Assembly: GCF_000429705.1 (NCBI RefSeq)
Contig: NZ_KE386941.1
Coordinates: 1,302,001 to 1,366,000 of the forward strand
Origin: Alteribacter aurantiacus DSM 18675
GTDB lineage: Bacteria; Bacillota; Bacilli; Bacillales; Salisediminibacteriaceae
Length of the DNA: 64,000 nucleotides
Direction: 5' to 3'
The position numbers and the translations under genes were made by a program. Shown here in pieces: positions 1 through 9,276 of this stretch; the first letter of the stretch is position 1; each line of letters starts with the position of its first letter. The notes below the pieces were generated by a model. It ran no database searches. It had not been told where the DNA came from and was given only the letters and a program-made list of their open reading frames with translations.

Positions 1-14
1 AAACCTCCTTCACG
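1..14 (-). promoter_or_regulatory. Ribosome binding site of the next gene (expected rsgA)
   Basis: Read on the minus strand this is GTGAAGGAGGTTT, a near-perfect Shine-Dalgarno just past the prkC stop. The gene it serves lies outside the window. In Bacillaceae that gene is usually rsgA (cpgA), a ribosome-assembly GTPase, but this is inferred from gene order only. Confidence 0.5.
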
Positions 15-19
15 GTGAG

Positions 20-2077
20 CTATTGTCCGTTATTTTCAATTTCCAATAGATCTTCGTACGTATAAGCCATCGGGCTTGAATCTTGTTCCTCGCCATTATA
101 ATACAGGAATACGTATCCAATTTCATCTTCATCATCCAATACCATAGGAATCAAAAAGGTTGTCGACTCTTCCACTTCTTCTTCTACAACTACTGTTGCT
201 TCATCCGTTGTAGAATCCAAACGCTCAATCCTTACAGAAAGTGGTTCTTCTAGATCTTCAGGGAATTCTATAGTTAACGGGACCTCTTGTTCAATTGGAA
301 CCTGCTCTTCTTCTAAAGGTTCTTCCTCTTGTGATCCTTCCAATTCACCTTCGTCTTCTTCTGCCTGAGGCTCAGGTCCAAGAGAGAATATAACAGTTAC
401 TCTTGTAATCTCATCTATTTCAGTACCTCTACTCGGATCGTGTGAAATGACGGTCCCTTCTGAAACACTATCGCTATATCGTTCTTCGAAAGTGGCCGAT
501 AGAAGCGATTCTTCCGAAATATAGGCCATGACTTCTTCTCTTGAGTAGCCTATTAAGTTCCTCATGACCATGACCGGCTTTTCACTTACGATAAGCCTGA
601 CTGTCGTTTCGTTCATGATCACTTGTTGCCCAGCTTCCGGCCACTGCTCAAGTATCGTTTCATCTTCTACGGTGTCATCCACTCTCGTTTGAACCTCAAC
701 CTCTCTATAGTCACCTAATACCTGTTCGGCTTCGGGTAACGACATTCCAATAACGTCATCCATGGGCACTTCAGCCGCACCTTCACTTACTCTTAACGTG
801 ACCAAGGTATCTACCTTTACTGACGTCCCCGCTCTTGGATAGTGACTGATTACGGAGCCTTCAGGTACTTCGTCATGAGGGAACTCGTCGATCTGTACAC
901 GAAGATCCATATCAATAAGCTGCTCTGCTGCCTCATCCGCTTCCATTCCTTCAAGATGATCAGGTATGGTTACTTCATCCACGTGGAGCCATTGGGGTAA
1001 CCATGTGAAGGCTACAAACACAGACCCAAGTAATAAAACAAAAATAATAATCATCGCTGTGAGCCACTTTTTCCAGCCCCCTTTTTTCTTAACAGAGGGG
1101 TCTTTTTTACTTTCCAAAGCTTTTGCTTGAACAAGAGGGGTTCCAGCAATCATCGTCTCTTCTTGTTTGTCACTCTTATCAGGAGGTGTGACAATAGGGA
1201 TGGCCTCCGTTTGGGCTTCGTTCAGTCCACCAATAACATAAGTACTTTCATTGACACGCGAGGCACTTAGAACCGTGTTTAAATCCGATTCCATATCAGA
1301 CGCAGTTGCATAACGGTCAATTGGGTCTTTTGCAGTTGCTTTTATAATTGCATTCTCCACACTTTGAGGAATGTGTGGTTTTACTTTTCTTATTGAAGGA
1401 AGTGGTGTTTGCAAATGTTTAATCGCAATCGATACGGCAGTGTCTCCGTTAAAGGGAACCTGACCTGCCAACATTTCATACAGGACGATTCCAAGAGAAT
1501 AAATATCGGATTTATAAGTGACATGTCCACCTCGAGCTTGCTCCGGAGATAAATAGTGCACTGATCCCAAGATTGAGTTCGTGTGGGTAATGGTAGCCTC
1601 ACTAATTGCCCTGGCAATACCAAAATCCGTAATTTTTGGTGTTCCGTCAGGCCCAATCAAAATATTGTGCGGTTTAATATCTCTATGAATGATGCGGTTA
1701 AGGTGAGCGTGTGCGATTGCCGATGATAAATCCTTCATGATGCGGACTGCTACGTCAACTTTTAAACCATCTTGTTCGTTTATATATTGTTTTAACGTAG
1801 GACCATCTACATATTCCATTACGATATAATAGAGATTGTCTTCTTCACCCACATCATAAATATTCACAACATTTGGATGAGAAAGGCTTGATGCCGCTTC
1901 TGCTTCTCTTCTAAACCTGCGGATAAAATCGTTATCTTGGGAGAATTGGTTTTTCAAAACCTTTACTGCAACATCCCGATCAAGAATAATATCATGTGCC
2001 AAATAAACATCTGCCATGCCTCCGCCGCCGATGAGCTTTAATATCTTGTAACGTTGGCTAAGACGTTTTCCAATCAT
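20..2077 (-). CDS. prkC: Serine/threonine protein kinase PrkC with PASTA repeats
   Basis: Membrane eukaryotic-type Ser/Thr kinase that senses muropeptides or lipid II and phosphorylates cytoplasmic targets. Seen: N-terminal kinase domain (about residues 10-270) with glycine loop GGGGMADVY, the lysine in VAVKVLK, catalytic loop HRDIKPHN and DFG; a Lys-rich juxtamembrane stretch; one membrane helix near residues 340-362; three PASTA repeats (about 369-572); then a Glu-rich low-complexity linker and a short beta-rich C-terminal part. At 685 aa it is a little longer than B. subtilis PrkC. It overlaps its antagonist phosphatase prpC by 4 nt (2074-2077), so the two are translationally coupled. The stop is TAG. 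Confidence 0.97.
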   Translation of the reverse strand: MIGKRLSQRYKILKLIGGGGMADVYLAHDIILDRDVAVKVLKNQFSQDNDFIRRFRREAEAASSLSHPNVVNIYDVGEEDNLYYIVMEYVDGPTLKQYINEQDGLKVDVAVRIMKDLSSAIAHAHLNRIIHRDIKPHNILIGPDGTPKITDFGIARAISEATITHTNSILGSVHYLSPEQARGGHVTYKSDIYSLGIVLYEMLAGQVPFNGDTAVSIAIKHLQTPLPSIRKVKPHIPQSVENAIIKATAKDPIDRYATASDMESDLNTVLSASRVNESTYVIGGLNEAQTEAIPIVTPPDKSDKQEETMIAGTPLVQAKALESKKDPSVKKKGGWKKWLTAMIIIFVLLLGSVFVAFTWLPQWLHVDEVTIPDHLEGMEADEAAEQLIDMDLRVQIDEFPHDEVPEGSVISHYPRAGTSVKVDTLVTLRVSEGAAEVPMDDVIGMSLPEAEQVLGDYREVEVQTRVDDTVEDETILEQWPEAGQQVIMNETTVRLIVSEKPVMVMRNLIGYSREEVMAYISEESLLSATFEERYSDSVSEGTVISHDPSRGTEIDEITRVTVIFSLGPEPQAEEDEGELEGSQEEEPLEEEQVPIEQEVPLTIEFPEDLEEPLSVRIERLDSTTDEATVVVEEEVEESTTFLIPMVLDDEDEIGYVFLYYNGEEQDSSPMAYTYEDLLEIENNGQ

Positions 2078-2832
2078 GTTTGGTCCACGCCCTCTATCGG
2101 TAATTCCAGTCGTACAATTGCAATGGTCACATTATCCTCTCCGCCTCGTTCGTTGGCTACTCGAATCAATTCCTCGGCCGTCTCTTGGAGAGAGGTACCT
2201 CTATTCATATAATGCTCAATTTCATGACTTTGAACTTTATCTGTTAGGCCATCCGTACATAATAAAAGGGCATCTCCTTCTTCCCAGCCAATTGATTCGA
2301 CGTCGACATTTACACTTGCTTCTGTTCCAAGTGCCCTCAAAACGACGTTGCGTCTCGGATGATGCATTGCCTCATCTTCCGAAATTTGACCCGACTTTAC
2401 TAACTCCCCTACGAGAGAATGATCTTCAGTCAATTGTCTGAACGATGTATTTGTTTTTAAGTAAATTCTAGAATCACCAACATGTGCCACTGTGACAAAC
2501 TCATCTGTACAAATAGCAGCAACAACCGTTGTACCCATCCCTTGACAATCTGCCTCATCCATCGCATGACGATAGAGCTCAGCATTAATCTCGTGGATCG
2601 AATGTCGAAGCCACTGCTCTGCATCAGAAGGTTTAGTAAACTCTCCAGTACCGTTCCACTTACTCACCATCGATACCTTTGTCATCTGACTAGCAACATC
2701 TCCTGCTTGATGTCCTCCCATTCCATCAGCAACGACAACAAGCATTTGATTTTTCGAATTGTAAGCGTAAGCCCCATCGTCTTCATTATGAGCCCTCACT
2801 TGCCCTACATCTGTCCTTAAGACAGCTTTCAT
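2074..2832 (-). CDS. prpC: PP2C-type protein phosphatase PrpC (Stp)
   Basis: Metal-dependent Ser/Thr phosphatase that reverses PrkC phosphorylation. The PP2C metal-binding motifs are all visible: RTDVGQVRAHNEDD at the N-terminus, VVADGMGGHQAGD, AHVGDSRIYL, LCTDGLTDKV and the C-terminal GGEDNVTIAIV. The length of 252 aa is normal for the family. The ATG at 2832 has a good ribosome site (AGAGGGGAT) about 8 nt upstream. It lies 104 nt after rsmB, where B. subtilis carries rlmN; that gene is not present here. Confidence 0.97.
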   Translation of the reverse strand: MKAVLRTDVGQVRAHNEDDGAYAYNSKNQMLVVVADGMGGHQAGDVASQMTKVSMVSKWNGTGEFTKPSDAEQWLRHSIHEINAELYRHAMDEADCQGMGTTVVAAICTDEFVTVAHVGDSRIYLKTNTSFRQLTEDHSLVGELVKSGQISEDEAMHHPRRNVVLRALGTEASVNVDVESIGWEEGDALLLCTDGLTDKVQSHEIEHYMNRGTSLQETAEELIRVANERGGEDNVTIAIVRLELPIEGVDQT

Positions 2833-2893
2833 GATTGATCCCCTCTTTCTATAACACTCCCATACTGCAAACCAATAACATGTACCTATTCGC

Positions 2894-2929
2894 TAAAAAA
2901 AGGTTTTTCTCCTTTACATTAGGGGAAAA
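2894..2929 (-). terminator. Possible terminator downstream of rsmB
   Basis: Arms 2905-2913 and 2921-2929 pair over 9 bp with one mismatch around a 7-nt loop. On the minus strand the stem is followed within two bases by a run of seven T. It would separate rsmB from prpC-prkC or only reduce read-through. Confidence 0.55.
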
Positions 2930-2936
2930 GTATTCC

Positions 2937-4286
2937 TTACGCTTTTTTTGTTACAGCTGTTATAAAGAAACCGTCTGTATCGAAATCGCTTGGGAAAACT
3001 TGTACCAATCCCTTCTCGTTCAAAAGCGGCTTGACTCTCTTTGGTAATCGATTAGGCAGTTGCGGATCGATCTGGGCATTTGGTTCGTTTTCAAGAAACG
3101 TTGCTACTACGTGATCATTCTCTTCTCTATCTATTGTACAAGTACTGTAAACGAGGGTTCCCCCGGGTTTTAAAAGAGACCAGACGCTGTTTAGAATAGC
3201 TAGTTGAATCTCTGATAGCCTTTTGACATCGTCTTCACTTTTCGTCCACTTCATATCAGGCTTCCTTTTAATCACACCAAGTCCAGAACAAGGGGCATCC
3301 ACTAAGATACGATCGAAGCTTTCCTTCTCAAACTTTTCATGTGCTCTTCTGGCATCAAGCTTTTCCGCTTGAATATTGGTTAAATCGAGGCGTCCTGCTT
3401 GTTCCTCAATGAGAGCTACTTTTTGCTTATGAATATCAAGGCTTCGAATAACACCTGTGTTGTTCATCGTTTCTGCAATGTGTGTGCTTTTTCCACCCGG
3501 TGCTGCACAGGCATCAAGAACATGTTCTCCTTCTTTCGCACCGAGCGCATGAGCCACGATCATGGAACTTTCATCTTGGATCGCAACAAAGCCTTCTTTA
3601 AATACTCGGGTTCTAGATAGGACACCGTTGGTCACGATTAAGGCCTCTGGTATAACCTCACTAGGAACAGCAGTTACGCCTTCTTCTTGGAGCAAGCTCA
3701 AGACCTCATCCAGGGTTGCTTTCGTTTGGTTCACTCTCGCCGATTGTTTCGGATGTAGGAGATTAGCTTCACAAATCTCTTCACACTTCTTTTCACCGTA
3801 CTGTCTTATCCAGCGTTCTACAAGCCATTCTGGATGACTCGTTTTTACAGCAAGCTTCTTAATGGGGTCTTCAATCTCATTCACATCAGGCAATCCTTCT
3901 CTTTGCATTGATCGAAGAACGCCGTTTACCATTCCTGAAATTCCTTTATGGCCTCGCTTTTTGGCAATTTGAACGGCTTCATAAAAGGCTGCGCGTTCAG
4001 GGATTCGATCAAGATAAGCGGTTTGATATACAGTTAGTTCCAACAGAATTTTCACCCACTGGTCCAATTTATCGAGTGGCTTTTTAACAAAAGGGCTGAT
4101 GTAGAAGTCCAGTGTTTTTTTATGCTGAATGGTTCCGTATACGATCTCTGTGAATAACCCTATATCTTTGGGGCTAATCTTGTTTCTTTTAATCGTATCG
4201 TTCAATAACAGGTGACTGTATGCCTGGTTTTTTTCAACTTTAAGTAATACATCAAGGGCTGCCTCTCTTACGTTACCGTTACTCAT
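2937..4286 (-). CDS. rsmB: 16S rRNA m5C967 methyltransferase RsmB
   Basis: SAM-dependent rRNA (cytosine-C5) methyltransferase acting on 16S rRNA C967. An N-terminal NusB-like RNA-binding domain (about residues 1-140) is followed by a Rossmann methyltransferase domain with SAM motif DACAAPGGKSTHIAE, the DAPCSGLG motif and the STCTI motif that supplies the second of the two active-site cysteines. The 449-aa length is typical. The start ATG at 4286 follows AGGAGG inside the end of fmt, and the two genes overlap by 8 nt. B. subtilis has the same fmt-rsmB pair. Confidence 0.96.
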   Translation of the reverse strand: MSNGNVREAALDVLLKVEKNQAYSHLLLNDTIKRNKISPKDIGLFTEIVYGTIQHKKTLDFYISPFVKKPLDKLDQWVKILLELTVYQTAYLDRIPERAAFYEAVQIAKKRGHKGISGMVNGVLRSMQREGLPDVNEIEDPIKKLAVKTSHPEWLVERWIRQYGEKKCEEICEANLLHPKQSARVNQTKATLDEVLSLLQEEGVTAVPSEVIPEALIVTNGVLSRTRVFKEGFVAIQDESSMIVAHALGAKEGEHVLDACAAPGGKSTHIAETMNNTGVIRSLDIHKQKVALIEEQAGRLDLTNIQAEKLDARRAHEKFEKESFDRILVDAPCSGLGVIKRKPDMKWTKSEDDVKRLSEIQLAILNSVWSLLKPGGTLVYSTCTIDREENDHVVATFLENEPNAQIDPQLPNRLPKRVKPLLNEKGLVQVFPSDFDTDGFFITAVTKKA

Positions 4287-5229
4287 GACTTCCTCCTAAA
4301 ACTGTTCCGATCAAAAGCTTACTTCCTTGTCCATGGTAAAAGGTTTTTGCATCCATGCGTTTTTTGCCAGAAGGCTGGATATCAGTGATGGTAACGGCCT
4401 TTTGGTCCCCTGTAACAACCATAACTCCTGACTCGTCTACTTGAACAACGGTACCTGGTTTTTCATCAAAACGTTGATCTACCAAATCAGTCCACCAAAT
4501 CTTTAAGCGGTTCCCGTCCCAGGTGGTATACGCAACTGGCCATGGGTGAAGTCCTCTAACGTGGTTGTAAATGTCTCTTGCAGACTGACCCCAGTCAACT
4601 ACTTCTTGATCTTTGGTAATATTAGGGGCGAATGTGACTTTTTCTTCATCTTGTGGAACTGCTTGAATGGTTTCTGCTTGAATGCTTGGAAGCGTATCTT
4701 TTAACAGCTCAGCTCCCAGCGTGCTTAGTTTAGTAAATAATGTGCCGGTATGATCCTCTTCGTTAATCGGTATTGCTCGTTGGGACAAAACATCTCCTGC
4801 ATCGAGAGCTTCCACCATATACATAATTGAAATTCCCGTTTCTTTTTCTCCGTCAATAACGGCCTGGTGAATTGGCGCGCCGCCTCTGTATTTCGGAAGT
4901 AATGATGCATGAACATTCACACACCCCAGTCTTGGAACATCCAATAACCCTTGAGGTAAAATCTGACCGAAAGCAGCAGTGATGATGAGGTCCGGAGCCA
5001 TTATTTCAATTTTCTTCCATTCTTCCTCATTTCTAATTCTTTCAGGCTGAAGGACAAGTAAGCCATGCTTTAAGGCTTCCACTTTCACGGGTGGAGGAGT
5101 GAGCTCTCGTTTTCTTCCCTTTGGACGGTCCGGCTGCGTCACCACACCGATTATGTCATACCCTTCCTTAAGCAGCATTTGTAGAACAGGGACAGAGAAG
5201 TCCGGTGTTCCCATAAAGACAATTTTCAT
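4279..5229 (-). CDS. fmt: Methionyl-tRNA formyltransferase
   Basis: Transfers the formyl group from 10-formyl-THF to initiator Met-tRNA. The N-terminal catalytic domain begins MKIVFMGTPDFSVPVL and holds the folate-site signature HASLLPKYRGGAPI. The C-terminal OB-like domain follows from about residue 205. The length of 316 aa is standard. In most Bacilli the peptide deformylase gene def lies directly upstream, between priA and fmt. Here that space is only 102 nt and codes for nothing visible, so the deformylase that acts on Fmt products must be encoded elsewhere. Confidence 0.97.
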   Translation of the reverse strand: MKIVFMGTPDFSVPVLQMLLKEGYDIIGVVTQPDRPKGRKRELTPPPVKVEALKHGLLVLQPERIRNEEEWKKIEIMAPDLIITAAFGQILPQGLLDVPRLGCVNVHASLLPKYRGGAPIHQAVIDGEKETGISIMYMVEALDAGDVLSQRAIPINEEDHTGTLFTKLSTLGAELLKDTLPSIQAETIQAVPQDEEKVTFAPNITKDQEVVDWGQSARDIYNHVRGLHPWPVAYTTWDGNRLKIWWTDLVDQRFDEKPGTVVQVDESGVMVVTGDQKAVTITDIQPSGKKRMDAKTFYHGQGSKLLIGTVLGGSHE

Positions 5230-5331
5230 TTATAGTAGCGCTCCTTTATCTTTTCCTTTGACTATTTACGTATAGATTGTTATTTTTTGTTTTTTCATTG
5301 ATTAACCATGGTGTTCGGTATTTACCGTTCC

Positions 5332-7755
5332 CTACATCATCATGTAAGGATTTGTATCAATTGTAATCATCAAGTCTGTTCTGCTCATTTCCGTTTGGTA
5401 GGTTTTGAGTATTTCTTGCAAAACATGGACAATCTGTGGTTCAACTTTGTATTTTATCATGCATTGATAGCGATATCTATCTTTGATCCGGGGGATGGCA
5501 GACGTTGCAGGCCCGTGAATCACAGTTGTTTCTGATAAACATTGACGCAAGAAATCGGCAATTTTTCCCGTCACCGAAACAACTGTTGCTAGATCAGTCG
5601 CACTTACGTTTATCAGCGTGACAAAGAAGTACGGTGGATATTCACCTTGCTTTCTAAAATACATTTCTCGTTGAAAAAAGGACAGATAATCATGCTCTTT
5701 TACAAGCTGAATACTAAAATGCTCAGGAGTATAGCTCTGGACAACAACTTCTCCAGGTTTACTGTGCCTACCTGCCCGTCCGCTCACTTGTGTAAGAAGC
5801 TGGAAGGTCTTCTCAGAAGCTCTGAAATCGGGAATATGGAGCATCGTATCAGCTGTTAAAACCCCAACCAGTGTTATGTTTGGAAAGTCCAGACCTTTTG
5901 CAATCATCTGTGTTCCTAAAAGGATATCTCCCTCACCTTTTTCAAAACTTGTTAGTAGTTTTTCATGTGACCCTTTCCTTCGGGTCGTATCCACGTCCAT
6001 TCGGATTACTCTCGCTTTTGGAAGGACCTTTTTTAATTCTTCTTCTACTTTTTGAGTACCTGAGCCAAAGAACCGTATGTGCTCACTGTCACACTCGGGA
6101 CATCGATTCGGCTTGGTCACTTGGTACCCGCAATAATGGCATTGACACGTTTGATTGGCTCTGTGATACGTAAGCGAAATATCGCAATGAGGACACTCTG
6201 CTACATACCCACAGTCTCGACACAACACGAATGTGGAATACCCCCGCCTGTTTAAAAAGAGGACGATTTGCTCCTTTTTCTCAAGACGGTCATTCATACT
6301 ATCGAGAAGTTTTTTTGAGAACATACTCCGATTGCCATTTTTCAGCTCGTCACGCATATCGATAATATCTACGTCAGGGAGCTTCACATCGTTCACTCGC
6401 CGATCCATTGTGATTAAGGAGTACACGCCTTTTTTTGCCCGAGCAAAGCTTTCAAGACTTGGCGTTGCACTTCCTAAAATGACTGGGCAGCCGTACCTTC
6501 TTCCTCTTTCAATAGCTACATCTCTGGCATGATACCTTGGGGCTTCTTCTTGTTTGTAGCTGGATTCATGTTCCTCATCGATGATGATCATCCCCAAGTT
6601 TTCAAACGGGGCAAAGATCGCTGAGCGTGCACCAACAACAACCGTGACTTCCTTATCACGTATTTTCCGCCATTCATCGTATTTCTCTCCCTTTGATAAC
6701 GCACTGTGAAGGACTGCAACGTTAGAGCCGAATCTTCCTTTGAATCTGTGTACCATCTGAGGAGTTAAGCTAATTTCAGGAACGAGAACAATCGCTTCTT
6801 TTCCTTTTTTTAGCGCATGGTCAATAGCCTGAAGATAAACTTCCGTTTTACCGCTTCCAGTAATTCCGTGAACAAGAAACGTATCATGTCTGTTCTCATG
6901 AACGGATGCCAGGATTTTTTTTAGGGCTTCTGCTTGCTGATCCATAAGGGGGAGCGCTTTAGAAACGTTAAATTCGCGGCCTTCATAAGGGTCGCGGTAC
7001 TCCTCTACATCAGATTGCTTTAGGATTCCTTTTGATATTAGGGATTTTATTGTGGCTTGGGACGTACCTGTAAGTTCTAAGAGCCTTGCCTGTGCAATAG
7101 GTTCGTTTCTTTCCTTGAAAAAACGAAGCATCTCACTCTGCTTCGGTGCTCGCTTCTCAAATTCCAAGGCTCTTGTTTCAAGTTCTTCTCTAGAACATGT
7201 TGTATGTATGACTCTTGTTTTCTTTTTTGTTTCATTCGATTTTACGAGGGGTTCTATAAAGAGGTGCCCAGCCTTTACATCTTTTTGAACACTTGCAAGT
7301 AAGGTTTCAGATGACTTTTTAAGATCCTCCCACATGGCATAGCCTTTTTTACTAAACCAAGGCTTTAATGAATCTGCTAAGTCCTCTATCGTCGCTTCTT
7401 TAGTTAGCTGAATTCGCTTATGATAAGATGCTCTCATCGCAGCTGGAAGCATAGACTTTAGGGCGATTACTTGTAGACATAATGTTTTTATGGTTAACCA
7501 CTCTGCCAAATCAAGTAACTCACTTGTAAGAGCTGGTTTCACGTCAACAATGTCTTCTACTTCCTTTAATTTGGATGTGTCGAAGTCCGTCTCCTGTTTA
7601 ATCGCCAGCACAAACCCTTGTACTTTTCTTGGACCAAACGGTACGATGACTCTCATCCCAGCTTGAACCGTTTCTTTAAAAGGTTCAGGAACGAGATAAT
7701 CGAAGGCTTTATTCGTTTGCTTACTCGCAACATCTACAATGACACTGGCAATCAT
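5332..7755 (-). CDS. priA: Primosomal replication restart helicase PriA
   Basis: 3'-5' superfamily 2 DNA helicase that reloads the replisome at stalled forks. The N-terminal DNA-binding domain (1-110) is followed by a winged-helix part and helicase lobes with Walker A GITGSGKTEVYL, Walker B IIDEEH, motif III GSATPSLES and a zinc-binding insertion with paired Cys (CRDCGYVAECPHC, CQCHYCG, CPEC). Motif V/VI residues lie near LGTQMIAKGLDFPNI and QVSGRAGR. The length of 807 aa matches the family. Its ATG overlaps the coaBC stop by 4 nt. Confidence 0.97.
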   Translation of the reverse strand: MIASVIVDVASKQTNKAFDYLVPEPFKETVQAGMRVIVPFGPRKVQGFVLAIKQETDFDTSKLKEVEDIVDVKPALTSELLDLAEWLTIKTLCLQVIALKSMLPAAMRASYHKRIQLTKEATIEDLADSLKPWFSKKGYAMWEDLKKSSETLLASVQKDVKAGHLFIEPLVKSNETKKKTRVIHTTCSREELETRALEFEKRAPKQSEMLRFFKERNEPIAQARLLELTGTSQATIKSLISKGILKQSDVEEYRDPYEGREFNVSKALPLMDQQAEALKKILASVHENRHDTFLVHGITGSGKTEVYLQAIDHALKKGKEAIVLVPEISLTPQMVHRFKGRFGSNVAVLHSALSKGEKYDEWRKIRDKEVTVVVGARSAIFAPFENLGMIIIDEEHESSYKQEEAPRYHARDVAIERGRRYGCPVILGSATPSLESFARAKKGVYSLITMDRRVNDVKLPDVDIIDMRDELKNGNRSMFSKKLLDSMNDRLEKKEQIVLFLNRRGYSTFVLCRDCGYVAECPHCDISLTYHRANQTCQCHYCGYQVTKPNRCPECDSEHIRFFGSGTQKVEEELKKVLPKARVIRMDVDTTRRKGSHEKLLTSFEKGEGDILLGTQMIAKGLDFPNITLVGVLTADTMLHIPDFRASEKTFQLLTQVSGRAGRHSKPGEVVVQSYTPEHFSIQLVKEHDYLSFFQREMYFRKQGEYPPYFFVTLINVSATDLATVVSVTGKIADFLRQCLSETTVIHGPATSAIPRIKDRYRYQCMIKYKVEPQIVHVLQEILKTYQTEMSRTDLMITIDTNPYMMM

Positions 7756-8969
7756 CTCTTATCACGCTCTTCGAACAATTCATCGGCCGCGTCCAAAATT
7801 TTTGTTGCAACCTCTTTCTTTTGTAATAAAGGTAGTGATTGAGCTTCTTGATCACGTCTAATGAGGGTAATCGCATTTGTGTTACTTTGAAAGCCTGAAC
7901 CCGGATCGACAATGGAGTTTGCACACACCATATCAAGGTTCTTGGATTGGAGCTTCTTTTCAGCGTAGCTTATGACTTGCTCACTTTCAGCTGCAAATCC
8001 GACTAGAATTTGATGTTCTTTTCTCTCACCTAATTCTTTTAATATATCTTTCGTGCGCTCCATAGGGATGGTCATGTCATCATTGGATTTTTTCACTTTT
8101 TGCTCAAACGTTTCACTTGGACGGTAATCCGCTACTGCAGCCGATTTAATGACGAGGTCTTGATCATGGTATCTAGAGATTACCGCATCATACATTTCTT
8201 CTGCTGTGGTCACTCTGACTGTTGTCACTCCTGGAGGGTCTAAAAGTGAAGACGGTCCACTAACAAGAGTGACTGTAGCTCCTCGTTTTGCTGCCTCTTC
8301 TGCTATGGAATACCCCATTTTTCCTGATGACCGGTTAGAGAAAAAACGAACCGGATCAATGGTTTCTTGTGTTGGTCCGGCTGTGACCAAAACGTTGCGA
8401 CCTTTCCATTGGGGATGCAGCTGTTGAGAGAAGAATGCCTCCGCCTCTTTCACAATCACTTCCGGCTCTTCCATACGCCCTTTCCCTTCATACCCGCATG
8501 CTAAAAACCCTTCTCCTGGTTCAATGAACGTGTAACCGAAGGATCGTAACGTATCCATGTTTTTTGTGACTGCTGGATGTGCATACATATGTACATTCAT
8601 GGCAGGCGCGATCATGACAGGGGCTGTCACTGCCAATAAAGTCGTTGTAACCATATCATCGGCGATGCCGTTAGCAATTTTACCGATGACATTTGCTGTG
8701 GCCGGAGCAACAATAACCAAATCCGCCCAGTCGGCAATATCGATATGAGCGATCTTTTCCGGATCTTTCTCATTAAACGTGTCCATATGAACAGGGTTTC
8801 TTGATAAAGCCTGGAATGTCAGAGGTGTAACGAATTCAGCTGCGGACTTTGTCATTAACACTTTCACATCAAAACCACTCTGAGATAATTTACTCGTTAA
8901 AGCTGCAGCTTTAAAAACAGCAATACCCCCTGTTACACATAGCAATACTCTTTTTTTGCCACTCATCAT
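7752..8969 (-). CDS. coaBC: Bifunctional phosphopantothenoylcysteine synthetase/decarboxylase CoaBC
   Basis: Carries out two consecutive steps of coenzyme A synthesis: CTP-dependent ligation of cysteine to 4'-phosphopantothenate, then decarboxylation. The CoaC flavin domain (about 1-190) shows VTGGIAVFKA, the catalytic-His region HIDIADWAD, the PAMN motif and the ACGYEGKGRM loop with its active Cys. The CoaB domain starts near residue 190 with VTAGPTQETIDPVRF and SSGKMG. The 405-aa length is normal. The start has GGGAGG 4-7 nt upstream of a double ATG (8969 or 8966). A strong terminator separates it from rpoZ, so coaBC opens its own unit with priA. Confidence 0.96.
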   Translation of the reverse strand: MMSGKKRVLLCVTGGIAVFKAAALTSKLSQSGFDVKVLMTKSAAEFVTPLTFQALSRNPVHMDTFNEKDPEKIAHIDIADWADLVIVAPATANVIGKIANGIADDMVTTTLLAVTAPVMIAPAMNVHMYAHPAVTKNMDTLRSFGYTFIEPGEGFLACGYEGKGRMEEPEVIVKEAEAFFSQQLHPQWKGRNVLVTAGPTQETIDPVRFFSNRSSGKMGYSIAEEAAKRGATVTLVSGPSSLLDPPGVTTVRVTTAEEMYDAVISRYHDQDLVIKSAAVADYRPSETFEQKVKKSNDDMTIPMERTKDILKELGERKEHQILVGFAAESEQVISYAEKKLQSKNLDMVCANSIVDPGSGFQSNTNAITLIRRDQEAQSLPLLQKKEVATKILDAADELFEERDKR

Positions 8970-9008
8970 CGTTCCTCCCGTCTTAAATTGTTACATTCAC
9001 TTTACCTT

Positions 9009-9047
9009 AAAAAAGCCCGCTATGACAATCCATCATAGCGGGCTTTT
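9009..9047 (-). terminator. Rho-independent terminator after gmk-rpoZ
   Basis: Perfect 15-bp stem (arms 9011-9025 and 9033-9047, GC-rich GCCCGC core) with a 7-nt loop. A T-run follows on the minus strand. It ends the rpoZ transcript just before coaBC. Confidence 0.93.
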
Positions 9048-9054
9048 GAGGTGT

Positions 9055-9276
9055 TTACTCTTCCCCTGGTTTCAGTTCAAGACGCTCAAAGTGGATTTTG
9101 TCAGCCACAATCTCTTCAAGTGCCATTCCGACCAAGTTCACGGAACGAGGGTTATCCAGCTTGAGTTTTGCTTCCGTATTATCTCTCAAGTCTCTGGCAC
9201 GTCTTGCAGACACGGTTACAAGCGTGTACTTGGAATCAATTTTTTTCATCAAGCTATCAATAGATGGGTTTAACAT
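9055..9276 (-). CDS. rpoZ: RNA polymerase omega subunit
   Basis: Small subunit that helps assemble and stabilise the beta' subunit of RNA polymerase. The 73-aa protein begins MLNPSIDSLMKKIDSKYTL and carries the omega signature SARRARDLR followed by a conserved basic/hydrophobic stretch. It starts directly after the gmk stop (no gap), as in B. subtilis, so the two are cotranscribed and end at the terminator at 9009-9047. Confidence 0.95.
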   Translation of the reverse strand: MLNPSIDSLMKKIDSKYTLVTVSARRARDLRDNTEAKLKLDNPRSVNLVGMALEEIVADKIHFERLELKPGEE

